Assembly (NCBI GenBank): GCA_947599825.1 | Contig: CANQFS010000006.1 | Span: forward strand, 1-53,871 | Length of the DNA stretch: 53,871 nt | From: an uncultured Clostridia bacterium | GTDB lineage: Bacteria > Bacillota > Clostridia > TANB77 > CAG-508 | Direction: 5' to 3' | In this document: positions 37,418 through 47,576 of the stretch, one piece after another | Layout: every line of letters begins with the position of its first letter | Numbering within the stretch: the first letter of the stretch is position 1 | Program-made: the position numbers and the translations under genes | Notes under the pieces: model-generated | Seen by the model: only the letters and a program-made list of their open reading frames with translations | The model's database searches: none | Told to the model about the DNA's origin: nothing

Positions 37418-40400
37418 ATGAAGGGTAAAAAACTTATTTCCGCTATACTTGCTATAGCAATTTTAATGGCACAATTTTCATGGCTAAGTTTTGCAATGCC
37501 AACTGTTGTTAATGCACAAGAGGCAAAAACAACAAATATTGCAGACAAATATTTTTATAATCAACTAGATGCTGATGCAAAAGCATTTTATGACATTATG
37601 GATAAAATGTTTTTCGGTTGCGATTATACAAAACTAAAAGAAGAACTTCAAAAAGAAGATTCAGATTTTGGAGTAAATTCTGTTGAAATTACAGATAAAA
37701 TAAATGCATCTGAAAGTTTAAAAGCAAAATTACAATCTTATACAAAAGGAAATCAAGATTTATTAAATACCATGGGAGCAGCAAGAGATGCTTATATGGC
37801 AGACCATGCTGGACTTTTCTATATAGATTCTAGCAATGTAAGTCTTAGAGTAACACAAGACAAACAAGGTCAATTACGTGCTTTCCTTGGAATAGGAAGA
37901 ACAGAAACATATATTAATAAAGCTTTTTGGAATTATGAAACAAAAAAAGTAGAAAAACAAAAACTTATTAATGCCCTTGATGCTGTAGAAAACGGTCTGC
38001 AAGAAGCAGTAAAACAAGTAGAAAGTGTTCAAGTACAAGAAAATCAAGATAAAACAGAACAACAAATTAAAAAAGCACATGACATAATTATAACTTCTAA
38101 TTCATATAAATTAGAAGAAACTATTATTGAAGAAAATAAAACAAAATCAGAAGACCAAAAAGGAGACCCATGGAACGTTAGAACTGTTTATGGTGCATTT
38201 GGCCCAAAACATGAAATCGTTTGTGAAGGTTTTGCAAGAGCATTCAAAATGATATTAGACGAATTAAACATTCCATGCGTTTTAGTTTATGGTGCGTATG
38301 TTTCTAGTACAAGATACGAAGAACATGCTTGGAATTATGTTTTATTAGACAATAAATGGTATGCAGTAGACGTTACTTGGGATAATACAGACCAAATGGA
38401 AGAAGTTACTAGCGTGCAAGGTTCAAAACAAGAAGAAAGAATTAGTGCAGAATATTTCCTAGCAGGAAAAGACAAAATGTCATTAAACCATTTAGTAACT
38501 GGAATTATGTCTGTTGCTAACTTTGAATTTAAATATCCAGAACTTGAAGATTCAAGCGATAAATACGAAACTGTTTCTGAAAACGCAGGCTTAAGGGTTG
38601 AAATTGATGACGAAAGTTATGATGAAGAAGACCAAGTAAAAGCCGCTAAATTTAAAATCAGTTATTTCATTGACTTAAACGAAAATGGCGTTGAAGACCC
38701 TGGAGAAAGAATGGGATATAAAAAAGCAAGAGAACATGGTTATTACATGGTAGGAAGTTTTATGAGTTATCACATTCCAGATTATTCAGATCTTCATGAA
38801 AAACCAAAAAATGCTGCAGCCGAAGGTTGGGGACTTACAGGTTACTTTGGATATGTAGATGAAGTTTATGGTGCTCTTCAAGATTTTGAAGAAGAAAATG
38901 GTAATTCATATTTATCTTTCTACAATTCAAATTGTAGTTTCATTCAATTTGGTATTACAACAGATAAACCAGCAGATGAAGCAACACTTCCTAATGGAAA
39001 ACCTAATCCAAAAAGATATCAATATTTTGGAACATCAGCAGATATGATTGCATTGTCAGATAAAGTATATAATCCAAGTGGGGAATATGTAGCCACACCA
39101 TATATTGAGAAGGCTACACCAATGCAAAATTCTACTATGTATATTGGAGATAGTTATCATTGTAAAATAGAATATGATGAAAAATTAGTTAAAGTAGACT
39201 GGGAAGAATTTGGATATGATGTTAAAATAGAATATTCATCTAATACAGAAAGCAACGATTATACATTACAAAACTTTACCTTTGATGGAAATAAAACAAT
39301 TGAATTTGACTTTAAACCTAGCGAAAAATATGCAGATGATTCAATATATTATATTATCAATATAAAAGGACTTGTAGGAGAAAAGAGTGAAAAAAGACCA
39401 ATGCCAATCAGTTATTTCTGTGCACATAAATGTTCTGCTTATGCTTATAAATCACAAGGAATTGATTGGAACGTTTATGGAAAACCAACTCTTATGGACG
39501 ACGTAAACTTAGATGAAATGACAGACGAAGAAAATGCTGATTTAGCAGAATTATTAAAACATAGAATGACACTTGTTACAACTACAACAAAACCATCAGA
39601 AGAAAAGGCAATGACAGATTTCTTAAATAATCCAGAGGCAAAAGATAATACTACAGGTGAAAAATTAAATGTTGGCGGAGAAGTTGTAGAAACACAAACA
39701 TATAATATTAAATTAACTCTATGTAAAGCACAAAAAATTCAAGATGGTCAATCTGTTAGAATCATGCTTGGATTCCCAGACGGATATGGACCAGAAGATG
39801 CAGGTGTTACATTTAAAGCATACCACTACATAAAAGATTCTTATGGAAACATTACAGGAGTAGAAGAAATACCTTGTATGGTTACAGAACTAGGTTTAGT
39901 AATTGAATGTAAATCATTTAGCCCATTTACAATTGCTGCTGTAAAATCAGATGAAGAGCAAACTACATCAAGAACAGTTCTTTTCCAAACCAGTGAAGGT
40001 GGAGATGTTTATGATGTATATAAAGGCGAAAGCAATAAAGATAACAAGAAAACAAATAAATTAGTATTTGATGAAAGTAATAAAGAAGCAACTATTACAA
40101 TTAAGCCAAAAACTGGCTATGTAGTAGATGACATTGTTATTGGAGATAAAGTAATTGATGTAAATGGAGATTCTACTGGAAAAGTAACTGTTAATGAAGA
40201 CTCTAATACAATTACTTATACAATTAAATATGATGAATTAAAAGAACAAAACTATGAAGCAATGGTAGCAAAAGTTGCATTTATTCCTGAAGTAACAAAA
40301 GAAGCAGAAAAGAAAGCAGGATTAGAAGTAGTTGCTCAACCACTTATTCAATCACAATTTACAGTCTCTTCAGAAGTAACTTCAAAAGAAAAAGAAGATG

Positions 40401-41275
40401 GACCATTTGATGAAGCAGACGAATTTGAAGTTTCTTACAAAATTACAGATATGCAAGCAGTAGGAGAACAAGGAATTATAGGACTTGGTGCTTTATTATC
40501 ATACAATAGAGAAAATTTACAGTTAGAATCTATTACACCAGGAGCAGGCTGGAAAATTGACCATAACATAGTAGATGATCCTACAAAACCACATAATATT
40601 GTTGCAACTTATAACCTAGAACAAGGTGCTGCTGCAAAAATATTGGCTCCAGGAGATGGAAATGAAGCCCAAATCAATCAAGTAGTATTTACTGCTAAAT
40701 TTATGGTATTAGAAAATGAAGACGTAACAGAAAAAATAACACTTTCACATATTGAAGGTTCAACTGGTGAAAAAGACGTAAAAGCAAATGATGTAATTAC
40801 AAATATAAATATTGAAAAAGTAAAAGAACCAGTTGTAGAAAAACTTGAAACAACAGAAAAAGCAACTTGCAAAATAGAAGGCGAATATGTTGAAAATGTA
40901 GACATTAAATTAACAGTTAGTCAATTAAGAGAGCAACTTACATCAGGAACAGTATTACCAGTAAAATTCTTTAAACACATAGCAAATTCAGAAGAATTAG
41001 TAGAATTGTTAGATACTGATGCTGTTGGAACAGGAACAATTGTTAGAGTAGGAGAAAGTGAGTGGACCATTATTGTAAATGGAGACCTTGATGGTAACGG
41101 AAACTTAACTGCAAGCGATATAGTTCTATTCAAATTAGATTACATTGGCGAAGAAAAACTTACAGGACCATATTTAATGGCTGCTGACATGAATGGAACA
41201 GTAGATGCAGAACCTTCTGTAACAGACTTAGTTTTAATGTTATTTAAGTATAACGATATAGCTATGGAAAATTAA
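37418..41275 (+). CDS. Secreted transglutaminase-like protein with cohesin-like and dockerin modules
   Basis: A 1285-residue secreted protein with a clear signal peptide (LISAILAIAILMAQFSWLSF, ends near ANAQE). Residues about 240-330 are a transglutaminase-like core: VCEGFARAF (Cys), EEHAWNYVLLDNKWY (His), AVDVTWDN (Asp). A Gram-positive beta module follows. From about 975 a cohesin-like domain is seen (DEFEVSYKITDMQ, GIIGLGALLSYN). The end is a type I dockerin, with GDLDGNGNLTASDIVLFKLD and ADMNGTVDAEPSVTDLVL+ML. It has no anchor of its own and would be held by a cohesin. The next gene encodes a membrane-anchored cohesin. Confidence 0.88.
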   Translation: MKGKKLISAILAIAILMAQFSWLSFAMPTVVNAQEAKTTNIADKYFYNQLDADAKAFYDIMDKMFFGCDYTKLKEELQKEDSDFGVNSVEITDKINASESLKAKLQSYTKGNQDLLNTMGAARDAYMADHAGLFYIDSSNVSLRVTQDKQGQLRAFLGIGRTETYINKAFWNYETKKVEKQKLINALDAVENGLQEAVKQVESVQVQENQDKTEQQIKKAHDIIITSNSYKLEETIIEENKTKSEDQKGDPWNVRTVYGAFGPKHEIVCEGFARAFKMILDELNIPCVLVYGAYVSSTRYEEHAWNYVLLDNKWYAVDVTWDNTDQMEEVTSVQGSKQEERISAEYFLAGKDKMSLNHLVTGIMSVANFEFKYPELEDSSDKYETVSENAGLRVEIDDESYDEEDQVKAAKFKISYFIDLNENGVEDPGERMGYKKAREHGYYMVGSFMSYHIPDYSDLHEKPKNAAAEGWGLTGYFGYVDEVYGALQDFEEENGNSYLSFYNSNCSFIQFGITTDKPADEATLPNGKPNPKRYQYFGTSADMIALSDKVYNPSGEYVATPYIEKATPMQNSTMYIGDSYHCKIEYDEKLVKVDWEEFGYDVKIEYSSNTESNDYTLQNFTFDGNKTIEFDFKPSEKYADDSIYYIINIKGLVGEKSEKRPMPISYFCAHKCSAYAYKSQGIDWNVYGKPTLMDDVNLDEMTDEENADLAELLKHRMTLVTTTTKPSEEKAMTDFLNNPEAKDNTTGEKLNVGGEVVETQTYNIKLTLCKAQKIQDGQSVRIMLGFPDGYGPEDAGVTFKAYHYIKDSYGNITGVEEIPCMVTELGLVIECKSFSPFTIAAVKSDEEQTTSRTVLFQTSEGGDVYDVYKGESNKDNKKTNKLVFDESNKEATITIKPKTGYVVDDIVIGDKVIDVNGDSTGKVTVNEDSNTITYTIKYDELKEQNYEAMVAKVAFIPEVTKEAEKKAGLEVVAQPLIQSQFTVSSEVTSKEKEDGPFDEADEFEVSYKITDMQAVGEQGIIGLGALLSYNRENLQLESITPGAGWKIDHNIVDDPTKPHNIVATYNLEQGAAAKILAPGDGNEAQINQVVFTAKFMVLENEDVTEKITLSHIEGSTGEKDVKANDVITNINIEKVKEPVVEKLETTEKATCKIEGEYVENVDIKLTVSQLREQLTSGTVLPVKFFKHIANSEELVELLDTDAVGTGTIVRVGESEWTIIVNGDLDGNGNLTASDIVLFKLDYIGEEKLTGPYLMAADMNGTVDAEPSVTDLVLMLFKYNDIAMEN

Positions 41276-41282
41276 GGAAGAA

Positions 41283-41320
41283 AGGTTGGAAAATAAATAT
41301 AATTTTCCAACCAGATTTTT
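41283..41320 (+). terminator. Terminator after the dockerin gene
   Basis: Ggttggaaaat pairs with aattttccaacc and is followed by agatttttt. The anchored cohesin gene follows after 27 bases, so this may be a partial terminator setting the ratio of the two. Confidence 0.75.
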
Positions 41321-41344
41321 TCCTAGGAAGGACGATTAAAAAAA

Positions 41345-42241
41345 ATGAAAAAGAAATTTCTAATTTTAAGTATTATGATGTTATTAGTAACAATGTTTTT
41401 GTCTGCAAATGTTATGGCAGCAACAATAACATCTGCAACAGTTACAATAACACCTTCTAAAACAGAATATAAACCAGGTGAAACTATTGAATTTACAATA
41501 AGTTTAAAAGACCTAAATGCAAGTAGTGGAATTCTTGGACTTGGTGCTTACATAGAATATGATTCTAATTTATTAACATTAAACCCTACTGCAACAGGAC
41601 TTTCAAACTGGGTAGACGCTGATATATCTGAAAAAACACACAGATTTCTTACTACCAAAAATAGTCATTCTGCAAACAGTGAAGATATATTAAAAATTAC
41701 CTTTACTGCAAAAGAAGTAACAAGTGATGTTACAACATCAGTAAAATTAAAGCAAATAGAAATATCAAATGGAGTAGACTATAATATTGAAGAAATTAGT
41801 TCTAATAATATAACAATAAAAAAAGAAACTGCAACAACTCCAGAAAATCCACCAGTAGATAATGAAGATGAAGACAATAAAGGAAATGAAGGAGAAGAAG
41901 AAAATCCACAAAATCCAAATCCAACAAACCCAACAAATCCTGATAATCCGGATAATCCTAATACTCCTAATAACCCTACCAACCCTAGTAATCCAACAAA
42001 TCCTACTGAGCCTACGGACCCAAACACACCAGATAATCCTAATGGTAACGATAATACTAATACACCTAGTATACCAGGTACTTCAAATAGTCAAAACAAT
42101 TCAAATAATTCAAATTCTTCCATTCCACAATTAGGAACAAGTGGAATTATAGCGATTATAATAGCAATTATTAGTGTTATTGCAGTAATTCTATTTATAA
42201 AAATTAAGATTATAGACCAAAAAATAAAAAGAGGAAAATAA
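41345..42241 (+). CDS. Membrane-anchored cohesin-domain protein
   Basis: A 298-residue protein. A signal peptide (residues 5-26, ending VMAAT) is followed by one type I cohesin domain, roughly residues 30-160: KTEYKPGETIEFTISLKDL, GILGLGAYIEYD, ILKITFTAKEV. A linker of about 70 residues is built of NPTNPDNP-type Pro/Asn repeats. It ends IPQLGTSG, a strong membrane helix and a basic tail, which may be a degenerate sortase signal or a simple C-terminal anchor. It is the natural receptor for the dockerin protein upstream and holds it at the cell surface. Confidence 0.88.
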   Translation: MKKKFLILSIMMLLVTMFLSANVMAATITSATVTITPSKTEYKPGETIEFTISLKDLNASSGILGLGAYIEYDSNLLTLNPTATGLSNWVDADISEKTHRFLTTKNSHSANSEDILKITFTAKEVTSDVTTSVKLKQIEISNGVDYNIEEISSNNITIKKETATTPENPPVDNEDEDNKGNEGEEENPQNPNPTNPTNPDNPDNPNTPNNPTNPSNPTNPTEPTDPNTPDNPNGNDNTNTPSIPGTSNSQNNSNNSNSSIPQLGTSGIIAIIIAIISVIAVILFIKIKIIDQKIKRGK

Positions 42242-42245
42242 AATG

Positions 42246-42280
42246 AAAAAAACACTTGATTTGCATTGAGTGTTTTTTAT
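42246..42280 (+). terminator. Terminator after the cohesin gene
   Basis: Aaaaaacact and agtgtttttt around gatttgcattg, followed by tatttc; it ends the surface locus. Confidence 0.8.
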
Positions 42281-42306
42281 TTCAATAAATAAAGGAGGAA
42301 TAAAAA

Positions 42307-43266
42307 ATTTTATTATCAATATTTTTAATAATTATTGGCTTTGCATTACTTATAAAAGGAGCAGACTTTCTAGTAGAAGGTAGTAGTAATGTAGCAAAAA
42401 AATTTCATATTCCAGAAATTATAATAGGCTTAACAATAGTTTCAATAGGAACTTCAATGCCAGAATTATTTGTAAGTTCGACATCATCATTAAATGGCTC
42501 ATCAGATATGGCAATTGGAAATATAATAGGAAGTAATTTATGTAATTTACTATTAATTCTAGGCTTATCTACAATTATTAGACCTGTAAAATTTCAAAGA
42601 GAAACAAGATTAATAGAAATACCAATGTGTCTTGTTATAACAATTATTTTTGCAATATTTTGTAATACTTCAGGAGCAATATCAAAAACAGAAGGCATAA
42701 TTTTAATTATATTATTTGTACTTTTTTTACTATATACAATAGTTATGGGAAAAAAAGGCGAACAATTTGATAAAGAAAATGCTATTATAGAAATTAAAAA
42801 TGAAAGCAAGCAATTATCTATAGCAAAAAGTGCAGCATTAATCATTTTAGGAATTATAGGGTTAAAAATAGGTGGAGATTTAACAGTAGATAATGCTACA
42901 AATATAGCCAGAATGTTTAATGTAAGTGAAAAAATAATTGGACTAACAATATTAGCAGTAGGAACAAGTTTACCAGAATTAGTAACAAGTGTTACAGCAG
43001 CAATAAAAGGAAATAGCGATATAGCAATAGGAAATATTATAGGTTCTAATATTTTCAATATTTTGCTTATAATAGGAGTATCAGCAATAATTTCAACATT
43101 AGTGTATAATTTTACATATAATATACAAATAGGAATATTAATATTAGCCACAATAGTATTAGCATTATTTCCAACAATACCACCCAAAAACGAAATGAGT
43201 AGATTTAATGGATTAATTTACTTAGTTATGTATGTGGTATATATAATAATTTTATTTATAATATGA
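42307..43266 (+). CDS. Calcium/sodium antiporter (CaCA family, YrbG-like) with an ATT start
   Basis: A 319-residue, ten-helix antiporter with two inverted repeats. The alpha-1 motif GLTIVSIGTSMPELFVS and alpha-2 motif GLTILAVGTSLPELVTS are both complete, as is GNIIGSN in both halves. The only ATG, at 42457, would start inside the alpha-1 motif and lose a helix and a half. The frame is open upstream to 42304, and aaaggagg at 42291-42298 points to ATT at 42307 with 8-base spacing, giving the usual LLSIFLIIIGFALLIKGADF. A rare non-ATG start is therefore proposed. Confidence 0.85.
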   Translation: MLLSIFLIIIGFALLIKGADFLVEGSSNVAKKFHIPEIIIGLTIVSIGTSMPELFVSSTSSLNGSSDMAIGNIIGSNLCNLLLILGLSTIIRPVKFQRETRLIEIPMCLVITIIFAIFCNTSGAISKTEGIILIILFVLFLLYTIVMGKKGEQFDKENAIIEIKNESKQLSIAKSAALIILGIIGLKIGGDLTVDNATNIARMFNVSEKIIGLTILAVGTSLPELVTSVTAAIKGNSDIAIGNIIGSNIFNILLIIGVSAIISTLVYNFTYNIQIGILILATIVLALFPTIPPKNEMSRFNGLIYLVMYVVYIIILFII

Positions 43267-43353
43267 AAAATGGTTATAGAGCAGATAATTAGTTGAAATT
43301 ATCTGTTTTTTACTATATAATTGTAACAGTAATTTGTAGGAGGAATAATTTAT

Positions 43354-44034
43354 ATGCAAGTAAATATGACACCAAAGGAAGTATATGATTTTTTAAATTC
43401 AAATGATGATATTATAAAAATATATAAGGAAATTGAAAATGAAGAAAATAAAGACGGTGGATATGCTTTTCATAATTATAAGCATGTACAAAATGTTTCT
43501 AAAATTGCTGAAAAAATTCTTACAGATCTAAATTTTGATGAAAATACTATTTATAAATGTAAAATAGCATGCTTATTACATGATGTTGGTGCTTTACGAG
43601 GTAAAGAAGGACATGCACAAAGAAGTTATGAATATGCCAAGAAACTATTTCAAGATAATAATATATTATTTGAAGATTCAGAAATTGTCCTAAATGCAAT
43701 AAAAAACCATAGTTCATATTTTGAAAGTGATAATATAATAATTTTATCAATTATTTTGGCAGATAAATTAGATATAACAAAAACGAGGATTACTCAAGCA
43801 GGTAAGAAAATAAAAGGAAATAGACAATATCAACATATTGAAGATATTATTATACATATAGAAAATAAAGAAATGACATTAAATTTTATTACTGATGGTA
43901 ATATAGATATAAGAGAGGTTAATGAATATTATTTTACTTCTAAAGTATTTAAAGCAATAGAAGCATTTTCGAATAAAATGGATTTAAGATATTATATCTT
44001 TATGGATAATAAACCTTGGATTTTAGATATATAG
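43354..44034 (+). CDS. HD-domain phosphohydrolase
   Basis: A 226-residue HD-superfamily protein. Metal ligands appear in HNYKHVQNVSKIAEKI, ACLLHDVG (the HD pair) and NHSSYF, and DKLDITKTRI supplies the last aspartate. Such small single-domain proteins hydrolyse phosphomonoester or phosphodiester bonds in nucleotides. The substrate is unknown. The start has aggagg. Confidence 0.85.
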   Translation: MQVNMTPKEVYDFLNSNDDIIKIYKEIENEENKDGGYAFHNYKHVQNVSKIAEKILTDLNFDENTIYKCKIACLLHDVGALRGKEGHAQRSYEYAKKLFQDNNILFEDSEIVLNAIKNHSSYFESDNIIILSIILADKLDITKTRITQAGKKIKGNRQYQHIEDIIIHIENKEMTLNFITDGNIDIREVNEYYFTSKVFKAIEAFSNKMDLRYYIFMDNKPWILDI

Positions 44035-44134
44035 AATTTTATGTACCATAAGTAACCATAAGAACTAGATTATTATAGTTGCAATGACAAATATGACCAG
44101 CCAAATTGTAAATACTATTTCTTCATGATACAAT

Positions 44135-44254
44135 AAAGCAAAGGCAAATTTAGAAGGATTTAAATATTGGGCATTAAGACGACTAGATAATGTTAAAGTA
44201 ATATATCCAAAAAAATTAAAAGAAGAAATTATGCAAATAAAAAAAAAGCAATAG
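44135..44254 (+). pseudogene. C-terminal remnant of a WYL-domain regulator
   Basis: Open frame only from 44135: NLEGFKYWALRRLDNVKVIY followed by PKKLKEEIMQI matches the C-terminus of WYL-type transcriptional regulators. There is no start codon or ribosome site, and no helix-turn-helix or WYL core is present upstream (44036-44134), so this is a fragment. Confidence 0.7.
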
Positions 44255-44284
44255 ATAAATATTGATATAAAGGAGAATATGAAT

Positions 44285-45142
44285 ATGAATAATCAAAATA
44301 AAGATTTAGATAATAATGATGAATTGCTATATATAAAAAATATAGAAAATATGAAAAGTTTATATACATCATTAAAAGAGAAAGGTGATATAAAAAATAA
44401 AATAAGAGAAATATACAAAGATCCAGATAAGTATGATGTATTACTATATGAAAAGGTTTGTAAAACCATTGTGCAAAATATACAAAATTTACAAAATAAT
44501 CAAAAGAAATATACCAATAAAAAATATAATATACAACATAACAAAGAATGCAAGCAAAAAAAATACAAACTAAATATGAATGGAATAGATCTTTCTTTAG
44601 ATTGTGTTATAGGGTGGAAAGCAATTTTTGATGTTTGTATGCCTAAAGCAGAAGATAAAGATGATGAAGAAAAATTCAATAAGTTCATTAAGGCATATGA
44701 AATAATAAGAAATCCTGAATATGCTGGACATTTAATATGGCCAGTTCATACTATACCAACAATTAATACGCAAAGATTTCAACAATTTAATGATAGAGTT
44801 GATTATACATTATTTGATATAAAAAAATATTTTGAGAAAAGAGAAGAATTAAAAATATTGGAATTATCAGAAAATCTGAAAACCTTCAAATTAAGAGATG
44901 TATTTTTGAGTAATACATTTATATGGCTAAATCAATTTGAAAATTTTAAGGAATTCATTGATATAATGAATTTGAACTGTTGGTGTGATGAAAATTATGA
45001 GGTTAAAGATATATCTAAAAACGATGGAACTACAATCGGAAGTTATTTAGGTGATAATAAAACTGACTATCCGATTACAAGAGATTATATAAATAATATG
45101 ATTGAAATCATCTCAGGTGGAAAGAAAAAAGACATTTTATAA
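44285..45142 (+). CDS. Hypothetical soluble protein
   Basis: A 285-residue protein. ATG 44285 is favoured over 44279 because aggag lies 9 bases upstream of it. The lysine-rich N-terminal third is followed by a conserved-looking C-terminal part with GWKAIFDVCMPKAEDKDDEE, HLIWPVHTIPTINTQRFQQF and YPITRDYINNMI. It resembles hypothetical proteins of Firmicutes accessory regions, but I do not recognise a domain. It precedes a phosphatase-like gene by 74 bases. Confidence 0.6.
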   Translation: MNNQNKDLDNNDELLYIKNIENMKSLYTSLKEKGDIKNKIREIYKDPDKYDVLLYEKVCKTIVQNIQNLQNNQKKYTNKKYNIQHNKECKQKKYKLNMNGIDLSLDCVIGWKAIFDVCMPKAEDKDDEEKFNKFIKAYEIIRNPEYAGHLIWPVHTIPTINTQRFQQFNDRVDYTLFDIKKYFEKREELKILELSENLKTFKLRDVFLSNTFIWLNQFENFKEFIDIMNLNCWCDENYEVKDISKNDGTTIGSYLGDNKTDYPITRDYINNMIEIISGGKKKDIL

Positions 45143-45216
45143 TGATTTTTATATTTTATTTTTTGGAGGAAAGTATAATTAGAATATCTTGTATGTTTTA
45201 ATTATACGAGGAAATT

Positions 45217-45873
45217 ATGATTATATACTGTTTATCTGATATACATGGATATTATTCTGCTTTTGTAGATGCACTTGAACTTATAATTGACCAATTAGAA
45301 AAAGATAATACAAAACTTGTTTTACTAGGCGACTATATTCATGGTGGAAAAGAAGATTATAAAGTCTTAGATAAAATTATAAAATTACAATATAAATATG
45401 GAAGAGATAAGATTATAGCGCTACTTGGAAATCATGAAGAAGCTGTTTGTGAAGGTAGAAGTTTAATAAGTAATGAATATAGCGATGAAAAATATATAAA
45501 TTGGCTAATGAATTTACCAAGATATTATGTAGAAGATAAAACAATCTTTGTGCATGCTGGAATTGACGAAGAAGCTGAAGATATGTGGAAATATGGAACA
45601 GGAGATTATATATTTACAGAAAAATATCCAGCAGAGTTAGGTGAATTTTATGAGGATTATAAAATAGTGGCTGGTCATATTGGAACAGCCGAAATTTCTA
45701 AAAACCCAACTTTTCATAATATTTTCTTTGATGGAAAATCGCATTATTATATTGATTCAACTGTCCAAGATAGTGGCTTTATAAATATTTTAAAAGTTTA
45801 TACACAAAAACAAAAATATTATGAAGTTACTAAAAATGGAGAATTTCTTATTGAACCTTATAAAAATTGTTAA
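45217..45873 (+). CDS. Metallophosphatase, serine/threonine protein phosphatase type
   Basis: A 218-residue calcineurin-like phosphoesterase. The five metal-binding motifs are visible: SDIHGYYSAF, LLGDYIHGG, LLGNHEEAV, FVHAGIDEE and VAGHIGT. This arrangement is that of bacterial PPP-type phosphatases (PrpA/ApaH-like). It may reverse protein phosphorylation or hydrolyse dinucleoside polyphosphates. The start follows acgagg. Confidence 0.9.
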   Translation: MIIYCLSDIHGYYSAFVDALELIIDQLEKDNTKLVLLGDYIHGGKEDYKVLDKIIKLQYKYGRDKIIALLGNHEEAVCEGRSLISNEYSDEKYINWLMNLPRYYVEDKTIFVHAGIDEEAEDMWKYGTGDYIFTEKYPAELGEFYEDYKIVAGHIGTAEISKNPTFHNIFFDGKSHYYIDSTVQDSGFINILKVYTQKQKYYEVTKNGEFLIEPYKNC

Positions 45874-46042
45874 AAAAATAGCATAAATCAAAATTTGAAA
45901 AACGATTTATTGAAATTGAAAAGTTGAAATTATATATAAAATATAGTATATTAGTTAATATGATAACTAATATTTTATTATTCTGTTTTACATCATAGAT
46001 TCATGTAGCAACTATTGTAAAAAGAAAGGTGAAAAAATAATT

Positions 46043-47095
46043 ATGTATGGAAGAAAAGAAACAAAAAAGATTATGGTAGGAAATGTTCAAATAGGTGGAA
46101 ACAATGATGTCGTTATTCAATCTATGACAAATACTAAAACAAAAGATGTTGAAAGCACAGTTAAACAAATATTAGAATTAGAAAATGAAGGCTGTCAAAT
46201 TGTAAGAGTAGCATGTTTAGATATGGAAGATGCAAAAGCTATAGAAAAAATTAAAGAGAAAATTCATATTCCAATAGTAGCAGATATACATTTTGATTAT
46301 AGAATAGCTCTTCAAGCAATAGAAAGTGGAGTAGATAAAATTCGTATTAATCCTGGAAATATAGGAGATGAAGAAAGAGTAAGAAAAGTTGTAGAAGCAT
46401 GTAAATTACATAAAATTCCAATTCGTATAGGAGTTAACGCTGGTTCATTAGAAAAAGATTTACTAGTAGAGGGAAGACCAACTGCTAAAGCAATGATAGA
46501 AAGTGCAAGAAGACATATAGAAATCTTAGAAAAATTAGATTTTTATGATATATGCCTATCTCTCAAATCATCTGATTTAGACTTATGCATTCAAGCTTAT
46601 GAGGAAGCAGCTAAAATTTTTCCATATCCATTACATATAGGAATTACAGAGGCAGGTACAGAATTTAGTGGTACTATTAAATCTAGTATTGGTTTAGGAA
46701 TATTGTTAAGAGAAGGAATAGGAGATACCATAAGAGTTTCTTTATCTGATAATCCTGTAAAAGAAGTAAAAGTAGCAAAAGAAATTTTAAAAGATTGTGG
46801 ATTGTATAACAAATCTCCTAAATTAGTATCGTGTCCAACTTGCGGTAGAACACAAATAGATTTAATTCCAATAGCAAAAGAAGTAGAAGAATTTCTTCAA
46901 AAAATACAATCTAATATTACTGTAGCTGTAATGGGTTGTGTTGTAAATGGACCTGGAGAAGCAAAAAATGCAGATATAGGAATTGCTGGTGGAATCAAAG
47001 AAGGGCTTTTATTCAAAAAAGGAGAAATTATTAGAAAAGTAAAACAGGAAGAAATAGTAGATACGCTAAAAGAAGAAATTTTAAAGATGATATAA
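46043..47095 (+). CDS. ispG: (E)-4-hydroxy-3-methylbut-2-enyl-diphosphate synthase
   Basis: A 350-residue IspG (GcpE) of the short bacterial form: a TIM-barrel N-terminal part ([45 protein letters not shown]) and a [4Fe-4S] C-terminal domain with cysteines in [12 protein letters not shown] and [20 protein letters not shown]. It carries out the penultimate step of the MEP isoprenoid pathway. The usual dxr/rseP neighbours are absent. The start follows agaaagg. Confidence 0.96.
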   Translation: MYGRKETKKIMVGNVQIGGNNDVVIQSMTNTKTKDVESTVKQILELENEGCQIVRVACLDMEDAKAIEKIKEKIHIPIVADIHFDYRIALQAIESGVDKIRINPGNIGDEERVRKVVEACKLHKIPIRIGVNAGSLEKDLLVEGRPTAKAMIESARRHIEILEKLDFYDICLSLKSSDLDLCIQAYEEAAKIFPYPLHIGITEAGTEFSGTIKSSIGLGILLREGIGDTIRVSLSDNPVKEVKVAKEILKDCGLYNKSPKLVSCPTCGRTQIDLIPIAKEVEEFLQKIQSNITVAVMGCVVNGPGEAKNADIGIAGGIKEGLLFKKGEIIRKVKQEEIVDTLKEEILKMI

Positions 47096-47128
47096 AAATC
47101 GAATATTTAAATTTATTATATAATAAGT

Positions 47129-47168
47129 AAAAATTATACATATTTTTTTAATATGTATAATTTTTTTG
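47129..47168 (+). terminator. Terminator after ispG
   Basis: Aaaattatacatat pairs with atatgtataatttt, followed by a T run. Confidence 0.8.
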
Positions 47169-47212
47169 ATTTTTTATACATATTAATTGAAAATGTATAA
47201 AATTTATGATAA

Positions 47213-47491
47213 TTTATATATAATGTAGGCTTAAAAAATGAAATAAAAAAATATAAAGAAGAATTTAAAGCAAAACTACCTAAAATATATTCAAAAGAAC
47301 TTTTAGAAAGTTTATTTTATGAAGTTTATACCAAAATTGCTTATATTGAAAAGGCTTGCAACGTTACAAGATTAACTGCCTCATCTTATTTAAATCAATT
47401 AGAAGAAGTCGGTCTTTTAGAATCTGAAAAAATTGGAAGAGAAAAAATATATAAGAATATTAGATTAATAAATTTGTTATCAGACAAATAG
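47213..47491 (+). pseudogene. C-terminal remnant of a Fic-family gene (winged-helix part)
   Basis: Open from 47213 without a start codon. LPKIYSKELLESLFYEVYTK, then VTRLTASSYLNQLEEVGLLE and GREKIYKNIRLINLL is the C-terminal winged-helix segment of larger Fic-family proteins. The catalytic Fic core is absent upstream. This is a second Fic remnant in the window, unrelated in position to the one at 4080. Confidence 0.7.
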
Positions 47492-47576
47492 TAATTTGAA
47501 TAACTCTACTAATTGTTGTTTTCCTCATTCAACGATTAGTATGTTTACTTTTAATAATATCAAAGGAGGATAGTTC

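Noticed and set aside
41862..42134. Ile/Gln-rich ORF inside the cohesin gene
   Set aside because: It is a shadow frame of the Pro/Asn repeat linker.
42594..43187. Minus-strand ORF of 197 codons opposite the CaCA antiporter
   Set aside because: It has no ribosome site and mirrors the hydrophobic codons of the real gene, whose motifs are clear.
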